Source: Bacteroidales bacterium (GTDB taxonomy: Bacteria > Bacteroidota > Bacteroidia > Bacteroidales > Lentimicrobiaceae). From it: DNA of 64,000 nt. Of this stretch, positions 1-9,175 are shown in pieces. A program made the translations under genes and the position numbers. The stretch is taken from contig JAGXGB010000004.1 of assembly GCA_024636955.1 (NCBI GenBank), positions 24,522 through 88,521 on the forward strand, written 5' to 3'. Position 1 is the stretch's first letter; each line of letters starts with the position of its first letter. Below the pieces are notes generated by a model, which was not told the origin of the DNA, searched no databases, and was given only the letters and a program-made list of their open reading frames with translations.

Positions 1-1098
1 TGCCATTTCTTCAGGCACACCGGGTGCCAGATGTTCATTGGGATAACCAATGCGCGTATCCATGCCGGTGATAAACTCAGTAAGTTGGGTCACATGCTTG
101 AGAAGTGCGCCGCCGCCAGTGAGTACAATGCCTGCTATGAGTTTCTTTTCGTATCCAGAGTTCTTGATCTCAAAATGAACATGTTCAATGATCTCTTCCA
201 TGCGTGCCTGTATGATACTGGCCAAGTTCTTCAAGGTAATTTCCTTTGGAGGCCGTCCTCTGAGACCAGGGATTGCAACAATTTCTTCATCCCTGTTTTC
301 GCTTGCAAGTGCTGAGCCGAATTTTACTTTAAGGTCTTCAGCATGTTTCTTAATAATGGTGCAGCCTTCTTTAATATCCTCGGTTATAATATCCCCGCCA
401 AAAGGAATAACTGCAGTGTGCCTGATAATTCCATCCTGGAAAATAGCTATATCAGTGGTGCCCCCACCTATATCGACTAACGCAACTCCGGCTTCCTTTT
501 CCTCATCGCTTAACACAGCCTCAGCCGATGCCAGAGGTTCCATAAGAAGGGAGTCGATGTTTAGGTTGGCTTTCTTCACACATTTGCAAATATTACGTGC
601 TGCTACAGTTTGCCCTGTAATGATATGGAAATTGGCTTCAAGGGAGTGACCCAGCATCCCTTTTGGTTGTTTTATCCCTGTTTCACCGTCAATTGTATAT
701 TCTTGGGGAATTGCTTCAATGATCTCTTCTCCGGGATTCATAGCAAGCTTATACATGCTTTCAGTAAGGCCGTCAATATCTTCCTGGCTTATTTCAATCT
801 CACTGTTAGGTCTGATAATGGACCCGCGATACTGAATGCTTTTAATGTGCTGGCCTGCAATACCCACGTTCACTGTTACAATGTTAGAGTCAGATCTGGC
901 TTCAGCTTCTTTAACTGCAGCTACTATGCTTTGCACAGTATCTTCAATGTTTGCTACTACACCACGCTTGACGCCTATTGATTCAGAACGTCCGAACCCA
1001 AGGATCTTAATTTTCCCATGTTCGTTTCTTTGCCCCACAATGGTAGCGATTTTGGTAGTTCCTATATCGAGGCCAACTATTATTTCAGAAGATTCCAT
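1..1098 (-). CDS. ftsA: Cell division protein FtsA (partial, C-terminus off the left edge)
   Basis: FtsA is an actin-like ATPase that tethers FtsZ to the membrane and recruits the late divisome. The frame is open to base 1, which is why the ORF track shows only antisense shadows here. My translation starts MESSEIIVGLDIGTTKIAT, the phosphate-1 motif of the actin/Hsp70 fold, and later has the phosphate-2 motif VALVDIGGGTTDIAIF and LTGGGALL. 366 codons are present; the missing C-terminus would carry the membrane-targeting helix. It is the last visible gene of the dcw cluster, 66 bp after ftsQ, and ftsZ is expected just outside the window. The ATG is at 1098-1096. Confidence 0.95.
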   Translation of the reverse strand, partial: MESSEIIVGLDIGTTKIATIVGQRNEHGKIKILGFGRSESIGVKRGVVANIEDTVQSIVAAVKEAEARSDSNIVTVNVGIAGQHIKSIQYRGSIIRPNSEIEISQEDIDGLTESMYKLAMNPGEEIIEAIPQEYTIDGETGIKQPKGMLGHSLEANFHIITGQTVAARNICKCVKKANLNIDSLLMEPLASAEAVLSDEEKEAGVALVDIGGGTTDIAIFQDGIIRHTAVIPFGGDIITEDIKEGCTIIKKHAEDLKVKFGSALASENRDEEIVAIPGLRGRPPKEITLKNLASIIQARMEEIIEHVHFEIKNSGYEKKLIAGIVLTGGGALLKHVTQLTEFITGMDTRIGYPNEHLAPGVPEEMA

Positions 1099-1164
1099 AT
1101 CTGTTTATTATTTAAAGCAAACAACTTAATATTTTATACAGCTTATTAGTTATGCTCTGCTATC

Positions 1165-1977
1165 TTATTTAGAGCAAACAACTTGATTTTTGTATTTAAG
1201 GTTTATGACCTTGTAATTATTCCATGCAAAATTTTTCATCCCATGATCATAGAAAACACGCAGGTTTCTGAGTTTATGGTCTATTAACACCGTATCGCCC
1301 ATAATTATCGACTGTTCACCAACTTTGGGTATCAATTCTATTTCCTTCATACTGTTGATGTATATCTGCTCAATAAGGGCTGAAGTAAGTGTATCAGTTT
1401 TCAATTTCAGCGCTACCTTATGAATATCACTCAGGTCTGACGGCAGGTTTGTAATCCTTGCCGGTTGGTATCTTACTCGTGAAGATGGAGTTTCAGAAGC
1501 ACCTGATTTGGCTGATGCTTTAATAACATTATTAATATTACCACTTGCAAGTACCAGCCTTACAGGGAACTCAATGTTGACAGGCATAATGTGACCTTCA
1601 TCATCCAGGATGCATTGATTATATTCACGGTCAACAACCCTTACCAGGGGGTTTCTTTGTAAAATATTGGCTTTAACAATACCATTGACCGATACTGAGA
1701 TGGTAGCTTTTTTGATGTAAGGATTGCTTTTTAGCAATTGTTGCAATTGCGGCGATTTGATAGATACCACAGGCTGGTTTTTAATCCTGATGCCCGAACG
1801 AGTGATCTCTTTCTTTATAGTTGAATTATCAATAAGGGGAGGGGCTCCATCGTAGTCAATGTCGATTATAAATTCACTGCATACCAGCTCTTTTTGCTTC
1901 AGATTGGCAAATACGAAAAGAAAGACCATTCCTGATGCGAGCGCTATGAAAACTATGATGTTTAATATTCTCTTCAT
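1165..1977 (-). CDS. ftsQ: Cell division protein FtsQ
   Basis: FtsQ is a bitopic inner-membrane protein that links early and late division proteins. The 270-aa product has a short cytoplasmic start, one membrane helix at about residues 4-24 (ILNIIVFIALASGMVFLFVF), then a periplasmic POTRA-like region beginning near residue 38 and a beta domain, as expected for Bacteroidota FtsQ. Sequence conservation in this family is low, so the call rests on topology plus position between murC and ftsA, which is diagnostic in dcw clusters. It lies 38 bp after murC and 66 bp before ftsA on the same strand, so it is co-transcribed. Confidence 0.88.
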   Translation of the reverse strand: MKRILNIIVFIALASGMVFLFVFANLKQKELVCSEFIIDIDYDGAPPLIDNSTIKKEITRSGIRIKNQPVVSIKSPQLQQLLKSNPYIKKATISVSVNGIVKANILQRNPLVRVVDREYNQCILDDEGHIMPVNIEFPVRLVLASGNINNVIKASAKSGASETPSSRVRYQPARITNLPSDLSDIHKVALKLKTDTLTSALIEQIYINSMKEIELIPKVGEQSIIMGDTVLIDHKLRNLRVFYDHGMKNFAWNNYKVINLKYKNQVVCSK

Positions 1978-2015
1978 TTATTGGCCTTTTTTAGTTTCGT
2001 TTTACTCTAATGTTA

Positions 2016-3506
2016 TTACGTAGTTCTTTTGTAAAAGATACTTTCAATCAAAGGAACCAATTGGTCAATGTCCCCGGCTCCGAGGGTTAACAATATGTCA
2101 GGCTTGTTTTCTCTCAAATGGTTTAAAACCTCTTCTTTTGATAATAATAATTTTACTTTTGCAGGGGTAATATCGAGCAACATGCGTGATGTAATTCCTT
2201 CAATTGGGTTTTCCCTTGCCGGATAAATATCGAGAAGTATGAGCTTGTCGAGCAATGCGAGGCTTTCAGAAAACCCTTGAGCAAAATCCCGTGTCCTGGT
2301 AAACAGATGCGGCTGGAAAATGCCTGTTATTTCACGCTCAGGATAGAGTTTCCGCACCGATGTTATGCACGCCTTCAACTCTTCAGGGTGGTGCGCGTAG
2401 TCATCAATATACACGAAATCTTCCTGCTCAACACGACGGTCAAAGCGGCGCTTTACTCCTTTAAAACTATTAATAGCTTTAACAATGTCAACAGGATCCA
2501 CACCTGCCAGGTAAGCAGCTGCCGATGCGGCAACACAATTCTCAACATTGAACAGGCCGGTAAGCGGGGGGTTGAAACCTTCAATAAGTATGCCGGGGGT
2601 TTGCAATGAGAATTGATACTTTCCATTTATAAGTTCAAGGTTCTTAGTGTAGAAGTCGGCATCTGCATCAATTGAGAAATCGTTATTCTTAACAGCGTCA
2701 GGGACAGAGGTGTGGGTTTCAGGATAGATTAAATTAGACGGACGGGGGAGTGGACTATTTATTTCCTGGTGATAAGCATGAGAGGTTAAAGAGTAAGAGT
2801 ATTGCCTTGTATTCTTACTTTTATGTGGATTTGATGGCAGCGCTACAGTCGATTTAACCAGCAATGTGCCATTCTCTATTATATTGGATGCAAACTCTCC
2901 AAACGACGATAATAGGCTATCATGATCGTGATAGATATCAAGATGGTCAGCGTCAGTGGAAGTTATCACTGCCAGTGATGGATAAAGCCTTAGGAAGGAA
3001 CGGTCGAATTCATCGGCTTCGGCTACCATGATTCGGCTGTTGTGATTGATCAGTAGATTGCTGTTATAGTTCTTTGCAATACCACCTAAGAAAGCAGTGC
3101 ACCCTATTGGTGAAGAGTATAGAATATGTGCTATCATGGTTGATACCGTAGTCTTTCCGTGTGTTCCGGCCACAGCAATGGTTTCATGTTCGGCTGTAAG
3201 TTGTTCAAGCAATTGAGAGCGCTTCATAAGGGGCAGGTTCATCTGCCTGATCTTTGTAAATTCCTCAAGTTCATCAGGAACAGCAGGCGTGTAAACTACC
3301 AGGTCTATATCTTCTGTAACATATTCAGGCTGATCATCATAATGCACATCTATGCCTTCATCCTGCAGCTCACCGGTTAATGAAGTAGGCGTTTTGTCAT
3401 AACCCATTACCTTGATACCGGCTGTATACAGATAGCGTGCCAATGCACTCATGCCAATGCCACCGATACCGAGGAAGTAGACTTTATTTAGCGCTCGTAT
3501 GTTCAT
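2016..3506 (-). CDS. murC: UDP-N-acetylmuramate--L-alanine ligase MurC
   Basis: MurC adds L-alanine to UDP-MurNAc, the first amino-acid step of the peptidoglycan stem, in the cytoplasm. The N-terminal Rossmann motif GIGGIGMSALARYL, the ATP-binding loop GTHGKTTVSTMIAHIL and the late motif IDDYAHHPEELKACI are all visible. The ORF track starts at 3536, but I prefer the ATG at 3506, which begins MNIRALNKVYF and overlaps the murG stop as ATGA, giving 496 aa. It is longer than many MurC proteins because of a low-complexity insertion (about residues 230-280, PLPRPSNLIYPETHTS). It is a complete enzyme and cannot replace the damaged MurD, which uses a different substrate. Confidence 0.96.
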   Translation of the reverse strand: MNIRALNKVYFLGIGGIGMSALARYLYTAGIKVMGYDKTPTSLTGELQDEGIDVHYDDQPEYVTEDIDLVVYTPAVPDELEEFTKIRQMNLPLMKRSQLLEQLTAEHETIAVAGTHGKTTVSTMIAHILYSSPIGCTAFLGGIAKNYNSNLLINHNSRIMVAEADEFDRSFLRLYPSLAVITSTDADHLDIYHDHDSLLSSFGEFASNIIENGTLLVKSTVALPSNPHKSKNTRQYSYSLTSHAYHQEINSPLPRPSNLIYPETHTSVPDAVKNNDFSIDADADFYTKNLELINGKYQFSLQTPGILIEGFNPPLTGLFNVENCVAASAAAYLAGVDPVDIVKAINSFKGVKRRFDRRVEQEDFVYIDDYAHHPEELKACITSVRKLYPEREITGIFQPHLFTRTRDFAQGFSESLALLDKLILLDIYPARENPIEGITSRMLLDITPAKVKLLLSKEEVLNHLRENKPDILLTLGAGDIDQLVPLIESIFYKRTT

Positions 3507-4615
3507 AGCCGGGTATTGATTGATGATTTGGCACAATTTGTCACTATGCGTGCAATGTCGATTGCAGCATTAGGAGATGCCAGTTTTTCAATGTTATCTG
3601 AAAGCTTCTTTTGCAGGGCTTCATCAGTTGCAAGGCGGATAACGGTAGCCACCAGGTTATCAACTGCCGAAGCGTCAGTAACCATTAAAGCAGCTTCCCT
3701 TGAAACCAGCGACATAGCATTGCGTGTTTGATGGTCCTCAGCAACATTGGGCGACGGCACCAGTATACATGGTTTTCCTCTTAAACATATCTCTGAAATT
3801 GCCAAAGCACCGGCACGTGAGATAACAACATCAGCAGCCGAGTAGGCAAGGTCCATACGGTCAATAAATTTAAATGCAAGAATGCCAGCTGCATCTTGAT
3901 CTTTTAATGTTTTTTCTGCTGTTTCAGCAAAATACTTCCCGGTTTGCCATATCACTTGAATGCCTTTATTCTCAAATTGGTTGATACCTGCAATAATGCT
4001 TTTGTTCAGTGTTTGAGCTCCAAGGCTTCCTCCAACGGAAAGTATAACCGGTTTATCAGGGTCAAGATTGAAGTAACGGAGTGCTCCTTCACGCGAGGTG
4101 ATATCATTTGCTATACCCTTACGCACAGGGTTGCCTGTGAGCACTATTTTTTCTTTTGGAAAATGTGCTTCCATACCGGGATATGCCACACATATGAAGT
4201 TGGCTTTCTTTGCGAGCAGTCTGTTGGTAATTCCGGGGTAGGAATTCTGTTCCTGAAGCACTGTAGGAATATTAAATGCAGTTGCAGCACGAAGGGCAGG
4301 ACCACTGGCATAACCACCAACACCTACTACAACGTTTGGCTTAAACTCTTTTATGATTTTTCGTGCAGTTAACGTGCTATGTACTAACTTAAAGGGAAAG
4401 GATAAATTCTTTAGGGTGATGCGGCGATGTATACCGCTTATCCATAAGCCCTTGATTGGGTATCCTGCATCAGGAACTTTTTCCATTTCCATTCTACCCT
4501 CTGCCCCTATAAAGAGTATATCAATGCCGGGGTTCATTTCCTTCAATGCATCAGCAATGGCAATAGCCGGGAACACATGCCCCCCGGTTCCACCACCACT
4601 AATGATCACTTTCAT
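3503..4615 (-). CDS. murG: MurG, UDP-GlcNAc:lipid I N-acetylglucosaminyltransferase
   Basis: MurG converts lipid I to lipid II at the cytoplasmic face of the membrane. The N-terminal glycine-rich loop is MKVIISGGGTGGHVFPAIA, and the donor-site region has SVGGSLGAQTLN and RAGALAISEI. The ORF track begins 13 codons upstream at 4654, inside ftsW. I chose the ATG at 4615, which lies 1 nt after the ftsW TGA (TGAGATG) and puts the GGGTGGH loop at the usual distance from the N-terminus, giving 370 aa. The stop overlaps the murC start by 4 nt, which points to translational coupling. Confidence 0.96.
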   Translation of the reverse strand: MKVIISGGGTGGHVFPAIAIADALKEMNPGIDILFIGAEGRMEMEKVPDAGYPIKGLWISGIHRRITLKNLSFPFKLVHSTLTARKIIKEFKPNVVVGVGGYASGPALRAATAFNIPTVLQEQNSYPGITNRLLAKKANFICVAYPGMEAHFPKEKIVLTGNPVRKGIANDITSREGALRYFNLDPDKPVILSVGGSLGAQTLNKSIIAGINQFENKGIQVIWQTGKYFAETAEKTLKDQDAAGILAFKFIDRMDLAYSAADVVISRAGALAISEICLRGKPCILVPSPNVAEDHQTRNAMSLVSREAALMVTDASAVDNLVATVIRLATDEALQKKLSDNIEKLASPNAAIDIARIVTNCAKSSINTRL

Positions 4616-4616
4616 C

Positions 4617-5792
4617 TCAGGCAACGACATTTTCAGGTGTATTAAAGTTATCACTCATTTCTTCTTTTGCGGCATCTATTTCTCTGCTTACACTCAGTAT
4701 GATGCCAATAGCAATACTGGTAAACCAAATGGATGTGCCACCCATACTGATAAGGGGTAAAGTTTGACCGGTAACAGGCAGCAAATTAACTGCCACCATC
4801 ATATTGACCATAGCCTGGAAAACCAGGCTGAATGCAACCCCAAAGGTTAGAAAGGCCGCAAAATTGCGGGGACTTTTAATCACGATCTTTACTGCCCTGA
4901 ACAGCAGAATCAGGTAGAGGAGTACAACCAGTGTACCTCCTGTTAAACCGAATTCTTCAATTATAATGGCAAATATAAAATCAGAGTAGGGGTGGGGAAG
5001 AAAGTTCTTTTGAACTGAATTACCGGGCATTTTTCCAAAGATACCACCTGTGGCAATGGCTATCTTAGCTTGCTCAACCTGGTAATTAGCTTCACTGTCG
5101 CCACTTCTGAAGCTTTCTATCCTCGTTTGCCATGTGCCAAATCTACCACTTAATTTAGGAGAGTTTACGGCAATAACTATTAGCAAACCGAAGCTTACTA
5201 TACCTAGCATCACCAGTAGCATTATATATTTAATTCGCACCCTGCCTACAAACATTAGTACCAGGCATGTGCTGAATATCATTGCTGCTGTTGAAAAGTT
5301 TGATGGTAATATCAGTAGGGTCACTATCAATATTGGTAACATTATGGCGACAAAACCCTTCTTGAAATCCTGTATATCGTTCTGCTTCTTCGACAGTAAT
5401 CGTGCAACATAAATGATCAATGCCAATTTGGCAAGATCTGAAGGCTGGAATGTGATGTTAATTAGCGGCAAAGTATACCACCGGCTGGCTTCATTGAGGT
5501 TTGTTCCGAACAGAAGAGTATATAGCAGCAGTGGAACGCTTATGTAAATGGCCAGTTGTGATATACGGGCATAGTATTGATAAGGTACCAGATGTGCAAG
5601 GAACATTAATCCCAGGCCTAATATCAAAATACCAAAGTGCTTAATCAGGTAATATTCAGTATTGCCCGACTGATACCTGTAAGCAAGTGTTCCAGTGGAG
5701 CTGTAAACTGCCAGGATTGAGAATATAGAAAGTAGTGCCACTACTACCCATATTACTTTATCACCTTTGATATTTTTCAGAATGGAACTCAT
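4617..5792 (-). CDS. ftsW: FtsW, SEDS-family peptidoglycan glycosyltransferase
   Basis: FtsW is the septal SEDS polymerase that works with the class B penicillin-binding protein. The 391-aa product is almost entirely hydrophobic with about ten membrane segments. It has the SEDS hallmarks YSSTGTLAYR in the first helix region, FQPSDLAKLALI and the C-terminal signature LPLISMGGTSIWFT (family LPFiSyGGSS). It follows murD after an unusually long 81-bp gap that contains a short direct repeat, and murG starts directly behind it. It could in principle be RodA, but its place between murD and murG argues for FtsW. Confidence 0.95.
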   Translation of the reverse strand: MSSILKNIKGDKVIWVVVALLSIFSILAVYSSTGTLAYRYQSGNTEYYLIKHFGILILGLGLMFLAHLVPYQYYARISQLAIYISVPLLLYTLLFGTNLNEASRWYTLPLINITFQPSDLAKLALIIYVARLLSKKQNDIQDFKKGFVAIMLPILIVTLLILPSNFSTAAMIFSTCLVLMFVGRVRIKYIMLLVMLGIVSFGLLIVIAVNSPKLSGRFGTWQTRIESFRSGDSEANYQVEQAKIAIATGGIFGKMPGNSVQKNFLPHPYSDFIFAIIIEEFGLTGGTLVVLLYLILLFRAVKIVIKSPRNFAAFLTFGVAFSLVFQAMVNMMVAVNLLPVTGQTLPLISMGGTSIWFTSIAIGIILSVSREIDAAKEEMSDNFNTPENVVA

Positions 5793-5873
5793 TTTTTACT
5801 TATTGTTAATAGGCATTGTTTATCATTAGATGTAACTCATTAATGTATATCATTATGTAACTCATCTACCTTA
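5793..5873. repeat. murD-ftsW spacer with a two-copy direct repeat
   Basis: This is the longest spacer between two consecutive genes inside the dcw cluster. It carries ATGTAACTCAT at 5830-5840 and again at 5855-5865, each preceded by TATCATTA, so it looks like a roughly 25-bp unit in two imperfect copies. I see no promoter or terminator in it. Its meaning is unknown. Confidence 0.5.
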
Positions 5874-6422
5874 TTAAAGATCTATTACTGCTTTTTTAAA
5901 CTGATTTCCCCTTTCTTCATAATTTTCAAATAAGTCAAAACTTGCACATGCAGGGGATAGCAATACCTGATCGCCTTTACGTGCAAGGGAATATGCCTTA
6001 CGAACAGCATCCTCAGCTGAAGTTGCTTCTTGCAATACTTTTACCTGACCGTAGAAGGCATCAAAGAGCTTAGTATTATCAAGACCAAGGCATACAATAG
6101 CCTTTACTTTTTCCCTAACAAGGTCAGCAATTTTAGAATAGTCATTGCCTTTGTCGATACCACCGGCAATCCATACCACCGGTTTGTTCGCGCTTTCAAG
6201 GGCGTACCATACGGAGTTTATGTTTGTAGCCTTTGAGTCATTTATAAACTCAATACCATGAATATTGGCAACGAATTCAAGCTTATGCTCTACATTTTGG
6301 AAGTCGGACAAGCACTCCCGAATAGATAACTTCCTCAGGCCGACTAATTTAGAGCCTATGCCTGCTGCCATAGAAGTATGGTTGTTTTTTATTCCCCTTT
6401 GAGCTAATTCTTCGAGTGTCAT
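5874..6422 (-). pseudogene. murD: MurD fragment: C-terminal domain only of UDP-MurNAc-Ala--D-Glu ligase
   Basis: Full MurD (about 440-450 aa) adds D-glutamate to UDP-MurNAc-L-Ala. Here only 182 aa remain. They match the end of the central domain (NNHTSMAAGIGSKL, EHKLEFV) and the complete C-terminal ligase domain (FINDSKATN, WIAGGIDKGND, LLSPACASFDLFENYEERG). The N-terminal substrate-binding domain and the central ATP-binding loop (family GTNGKT) are absent, so this product could not catalyse the reaction alone. Only 20 bp separate it from the intact mraY stop, leaving no room for the missing roughly 260 codons. The ATG looks like a former internal methionine. It may be a genuine deletion or an assembly error at this junction. 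Confidence 0.9.
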
Positions 6423-6442
6423 GAGTGTATTTTTAAGTCTTG

Positions 6443-7696
6443 TTATCTTATCTTCAATGTAATTATTGTTAGCACTGCCAGCATTATTCCAACAATGAAG
6501 AACCGTTGCACTATTTTTGGTTCTGAATATCCGAGCTTCTGGTAATGATGATGTAATGGCGACATGAGAAATATTCTTCTACCTTCACCGTATTTCCTCT
6601 TGGTATGTTTGAAATATGCTACCTGCATAACAACCGACAAGTTCTCAGCAAAAAATATCCCGCATAGAATAGGTAAAAGAAGTTCTTTGCGGATCATAAT
6701 TGCCAGTACAGCAATGATGCCTCCTATTGCAAGTGAGCCGGTATCACCCATAAAAACCTGGGCAGGATAGGTGTTGTACCACAGAAAGCCGGTACATGCA
6801 CCTACAAAAGCACTTACAAATATGGCGAGCTCACCTGTATTGGGTAGGTACATTATGTTGAGGTAATCAGCGAAAACTATATTTCCTGATATCCATGCTA
6901 ATATACCTAAAGTGGCACCTATAATGGCCGATGTGCCGGTAGCCAGTCCATCAATCCCATCAGTAAGGTTTGCGCCGTTTGAAACTGCTGTTATGATGAA
7001 TATTACGATGGGAATAAAGATCAGGAAAGCGTATTTTTTTGCTGCTTCACCAAAAGGCTTAAGGATAATGGCGTAATCAAACTCATTGTTCTTAACAAAT
7101 GGTATAGTGGTTTTTGTTGATTTGACTGCTACCCGTGAAAACTTAGTAGTATGATCGGGATTTCGTTCAAACTCACTCAATTGTGTTGTTGAATGGGTAT
7201 TGGTTTCATGAAGTTTTTCCCTGATAACCACTCCGTCATTAAAGTACAAAGTCAATGCAACCACCAGGCCAATGATTATTTGCCCGAAAACCTTGAAACT
7301 TGCAGCCAGACCTTTCTTGTCCTTGCGGAACACTTTGATATAATCATCAAGGAAGCCAATGAAGCCTAACCAAACGGTTGTAAAAAGAATAAGGATAATA
7401 TAAATATTGTTAAGCTTCGCGAATAGGAGGGTTGGAACAATAATTGCTGTTAAGATAATAAGTCCACCCATGGTTGGCGTACCTTGTTTTTCTTTTTGAC
7501 CTGTTAAGCCCAGATCCCTTACTGGTTCACCCACCTGCTTTCTTCGGAGCAGGTTTATAAGTGATTTTCCAAAAAGCAGGGAGATAGTCAATGAAGTGAT
7601 CACTGCTAGTGCTGCACGGAATGAGATGTACTGAAATACTCCTGAACCCGGAATATTGTACGCTTCATCTAGAAAATCAAAAAGATAGTACAGCAT
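6443..7696 (-). CDS. mraY: MraY, phospho-MurNAc-pentapeptide transferase
   Basis: MraY transfers phospho-MurNAc-pentapeptide to undecaprenyl phosphate, making lipid I in the inner membrane. The 417-aa polytopic protein carries [34 protein letters not shown] and the cytoplasmic loop [12 protein letters not shown], all family signatures. It is longer than the roughly 360-aa proteobacterial enzyme because of a hydrophilic insertion near residues 165-210, as in Bacteroidota homologues. The gene is full length to its TAA and is followed after 20 bp by the truncated murD. The gap to murE is 3 bp. Confidence 0.97.
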   Translation of the reverse strand: MLYYLFDFLDEAYNIPGSGVFQYISFRAALAVITSLTISLLFGKSLINLLRRKQVGEPVRDLGLTGQKEKQGTPTMGGLIILTAIIVPTLLFAKLNNIYIILILFTTVWLGFIGFLDDYIKVFRKDKKGLAASFKVFGQIIIGLVVALTLYFNDGVVIREKLHETNTHSTTQLSEFERNPDHTTKFSRVAVKSTKTTIPFVKNNEFDYAIILKPFGEAAKKYAFLIFIPIVIFIITAVSNGANLTDGIDGLATGTSAIIGATLGILAWISGNIVFADYLNIMYLPNTGELAIFVSAFVGACTGFLWYNTYPAQVFMGDTGSLAIGGIIAVLAIMIRKELLLPILCGIFFAENLSVVMQVAYFKHTKRKYGEGRRIFLMSPLHHHYQKLGYSEPKIVQRFFIVGIMLAVLTIITLKIR

Positions 7697-7699
7697 GTT

Positions 7700-9172
7700 C
7701 TATAATGTTTGCTCGTTATCGTTGTTAAAGAATTCCTTAATTAGTTCCCTGTCATCAAAATGGAAGCGTTCACCGTTGATTTCCTGATAGGTTTCATGAC
7801 CTTTTCCGGCTATCAGTATAACATCGCCCGGGTTAGCCATATTACAGGCGGTTTTAATAGCCTGCCTACGATCAGTAATAGTTAGTGATCTTTTTTTCTT
7901 GTCAATAGGAATTCCGGCGTTCATTTCACTGAGTATAACCTCAGGATCTTCAGTACGTGGATTATCGGATGTGAGTATGACCATATTACTGCCCTCTGCA
8001 GCTATTTTGGCCATTAGAGGTCGTTTGCCCTTATCGCGGTCGCCACCTGCTCCAACTACAGTTATTAATTTTCCAGAACCGCCTCTGATATCATTGATGG
8101 TTTCAATTACATTTTTTAGTGCATCAGGAGTGTGTGCATAATCTACTATTGCAATTATTTCCCCGGTTGATCTGAAGTACTCAAATCTCCCGTCAACAGG
8201 CATCAGTTTACTTAGTGCTACCAGCGCATCGTGTTCATCAAGTGACAACTGCCTTGTTACCGCATATATCGCTAATATATTGTAGGCATTAAATTCACCT
8301 ACCAGGTGAGTCCATACTTCTTTTCCATTGATGTTAAGGAGTAGGCCGTCGAATTGGTTTTCCAGAACTTTGCAGTGGTAGTCAGCGGCTTTTCTGATAG
8401 CCATTGAAACTACTTTTGCTTTGGTGTTCTGCACCATAAACCTGCCATTCTTATCATCTATGTTTATCAGTGCAAAAGCATCGGCAGGTAGTTTGTCGAA
8501 GAAACCTTTTTTTGCATCCCTGTATGCTTCAAATGTTTTATGGAAGTCAAGATGGTCATGAGTGAGGTTGCTGAATATGCCACCTCTGTAATTCAAACCT
8601 GTTATGCGATGTTGAACTATGGCATGTGAACTTACCTCCATGAAGCAATATTCACAACCGAAGTTTACCATTTCTGACAACAATGAATTCAATTGCAAAG
8701 GATCAGGAGTGGTGTGCTTTGTTGGGAAAACCTGATTGTGTATACAATTCTTAACTGTAGAAATAAGGCCTGTTTTATATCCTGCTGAAATGTACAGGTC
8801 ATATAACAATGTTGCTGTAGTTGTTTTACCGTTTGTGCCAGTTATGCCTATTAGGTTGATTTTCTCCGATGGATTATCATAAAAGTTGCAAGCCATATAT
8901 GCCAGCGTTTCAGCAGAGTCCTTGACAAGAATATAGCATACCTTATGGTCAATATCCTCAGGCAGGTTTTCACAAACAACAGCGGCGACACCTGCTTTTA
9001 TTACTTGTTCAATGTAATGGTGGCCATCCGTTATGGTTCCTTTGATAGCAACAAAAGCCGATTCCTTTGAAATATCACGTGAATCGAAACTAATCTTATC
9101 AATAGGTATATCGTTATTGCCGATTACCCGCACTATACTGCACTTGTATAATATGTCCTTTAACCTTTTCAT
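7700..9172 (-). CDS. murE: MurE, UDP-MurNAc-L-Ala-D-Glu--diaminopimelate ligase
   Basis: MurE adds the third stem-peptide residue in the cytoplasm. The 490-aa protein shows the ATP loop GITGTNGKTTTATLL (about residues 108-122), the catalytic stretch MEVSSHAIVQHRI, and the C-terminal motif TSDNPRTEDP. The DNPR tetrapeptide is the established marker of meso-diaminopimelate specificity, so the peptidoglycan should be the DAP type. The substrate of its pathway step comes from MurD, which is damaged two genes downstream. Gaps to ftsI and mraY are 3 bp each, so it sits in the middle of a tight operon. Confidence 0.97.
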   Translation of the reverse strand: MKRLKDILYKCSIVRVIGNNDIPIDKISFDSRDISKESAFVAIKGTITDGHHYIEQVIKAGVAAVVCENLPEDIDHKVCYILVKDSAETLAYMACNFYDNPSEKINLIGITGTNGKTTTATLLYDLYISAGYKTGLISTVKNCIHNQVFPTKHTTPDPLQLNSLLSEMVNFGCEYCFMEVSSHAIVQHRITGLNYRGGIFSNLTHDHLDFHKTFEAYRDAKKGFFDKLPADAFALINIDDKNGRFMVQNTKAKVVSMAIRKAADYHCKVLENQFDGLLLNINGKEVWTHLVGEFNAYNILAIYAVTRQLSLDEHDALVALSKLMPVDGRFEYFRSTGEIIAIVDYAHTPDALKNVIETINDIRGGSGKLITVVGAGGDRDKGKRPLMAKIAAEGSNMVILTSDNPRTEDPEVILSEMNAGIPIDKKKRSLTITDRRQAIKTACNMANPGDVILIAGKGHETYQEINGERFHFDDRELIKEFFNNDNEQTL

Positions 9173-9175
9173 TGA

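Noticed and set aside
31-1129. Four plus-strand ORFs in the first 1.1 kb of the track
   Set aside because: They are antisense shadows of ftsA, whose frame is open to the window edge and gives clear actin-fold motifs.
2016-7696. The missing part of murD being encoded elsewhere in the window in another frame
   Set aside because: mraY is intact to its stop, ftsW is intact, and no other ORF shows the MurD N-terminal or ATP-loop motifs.
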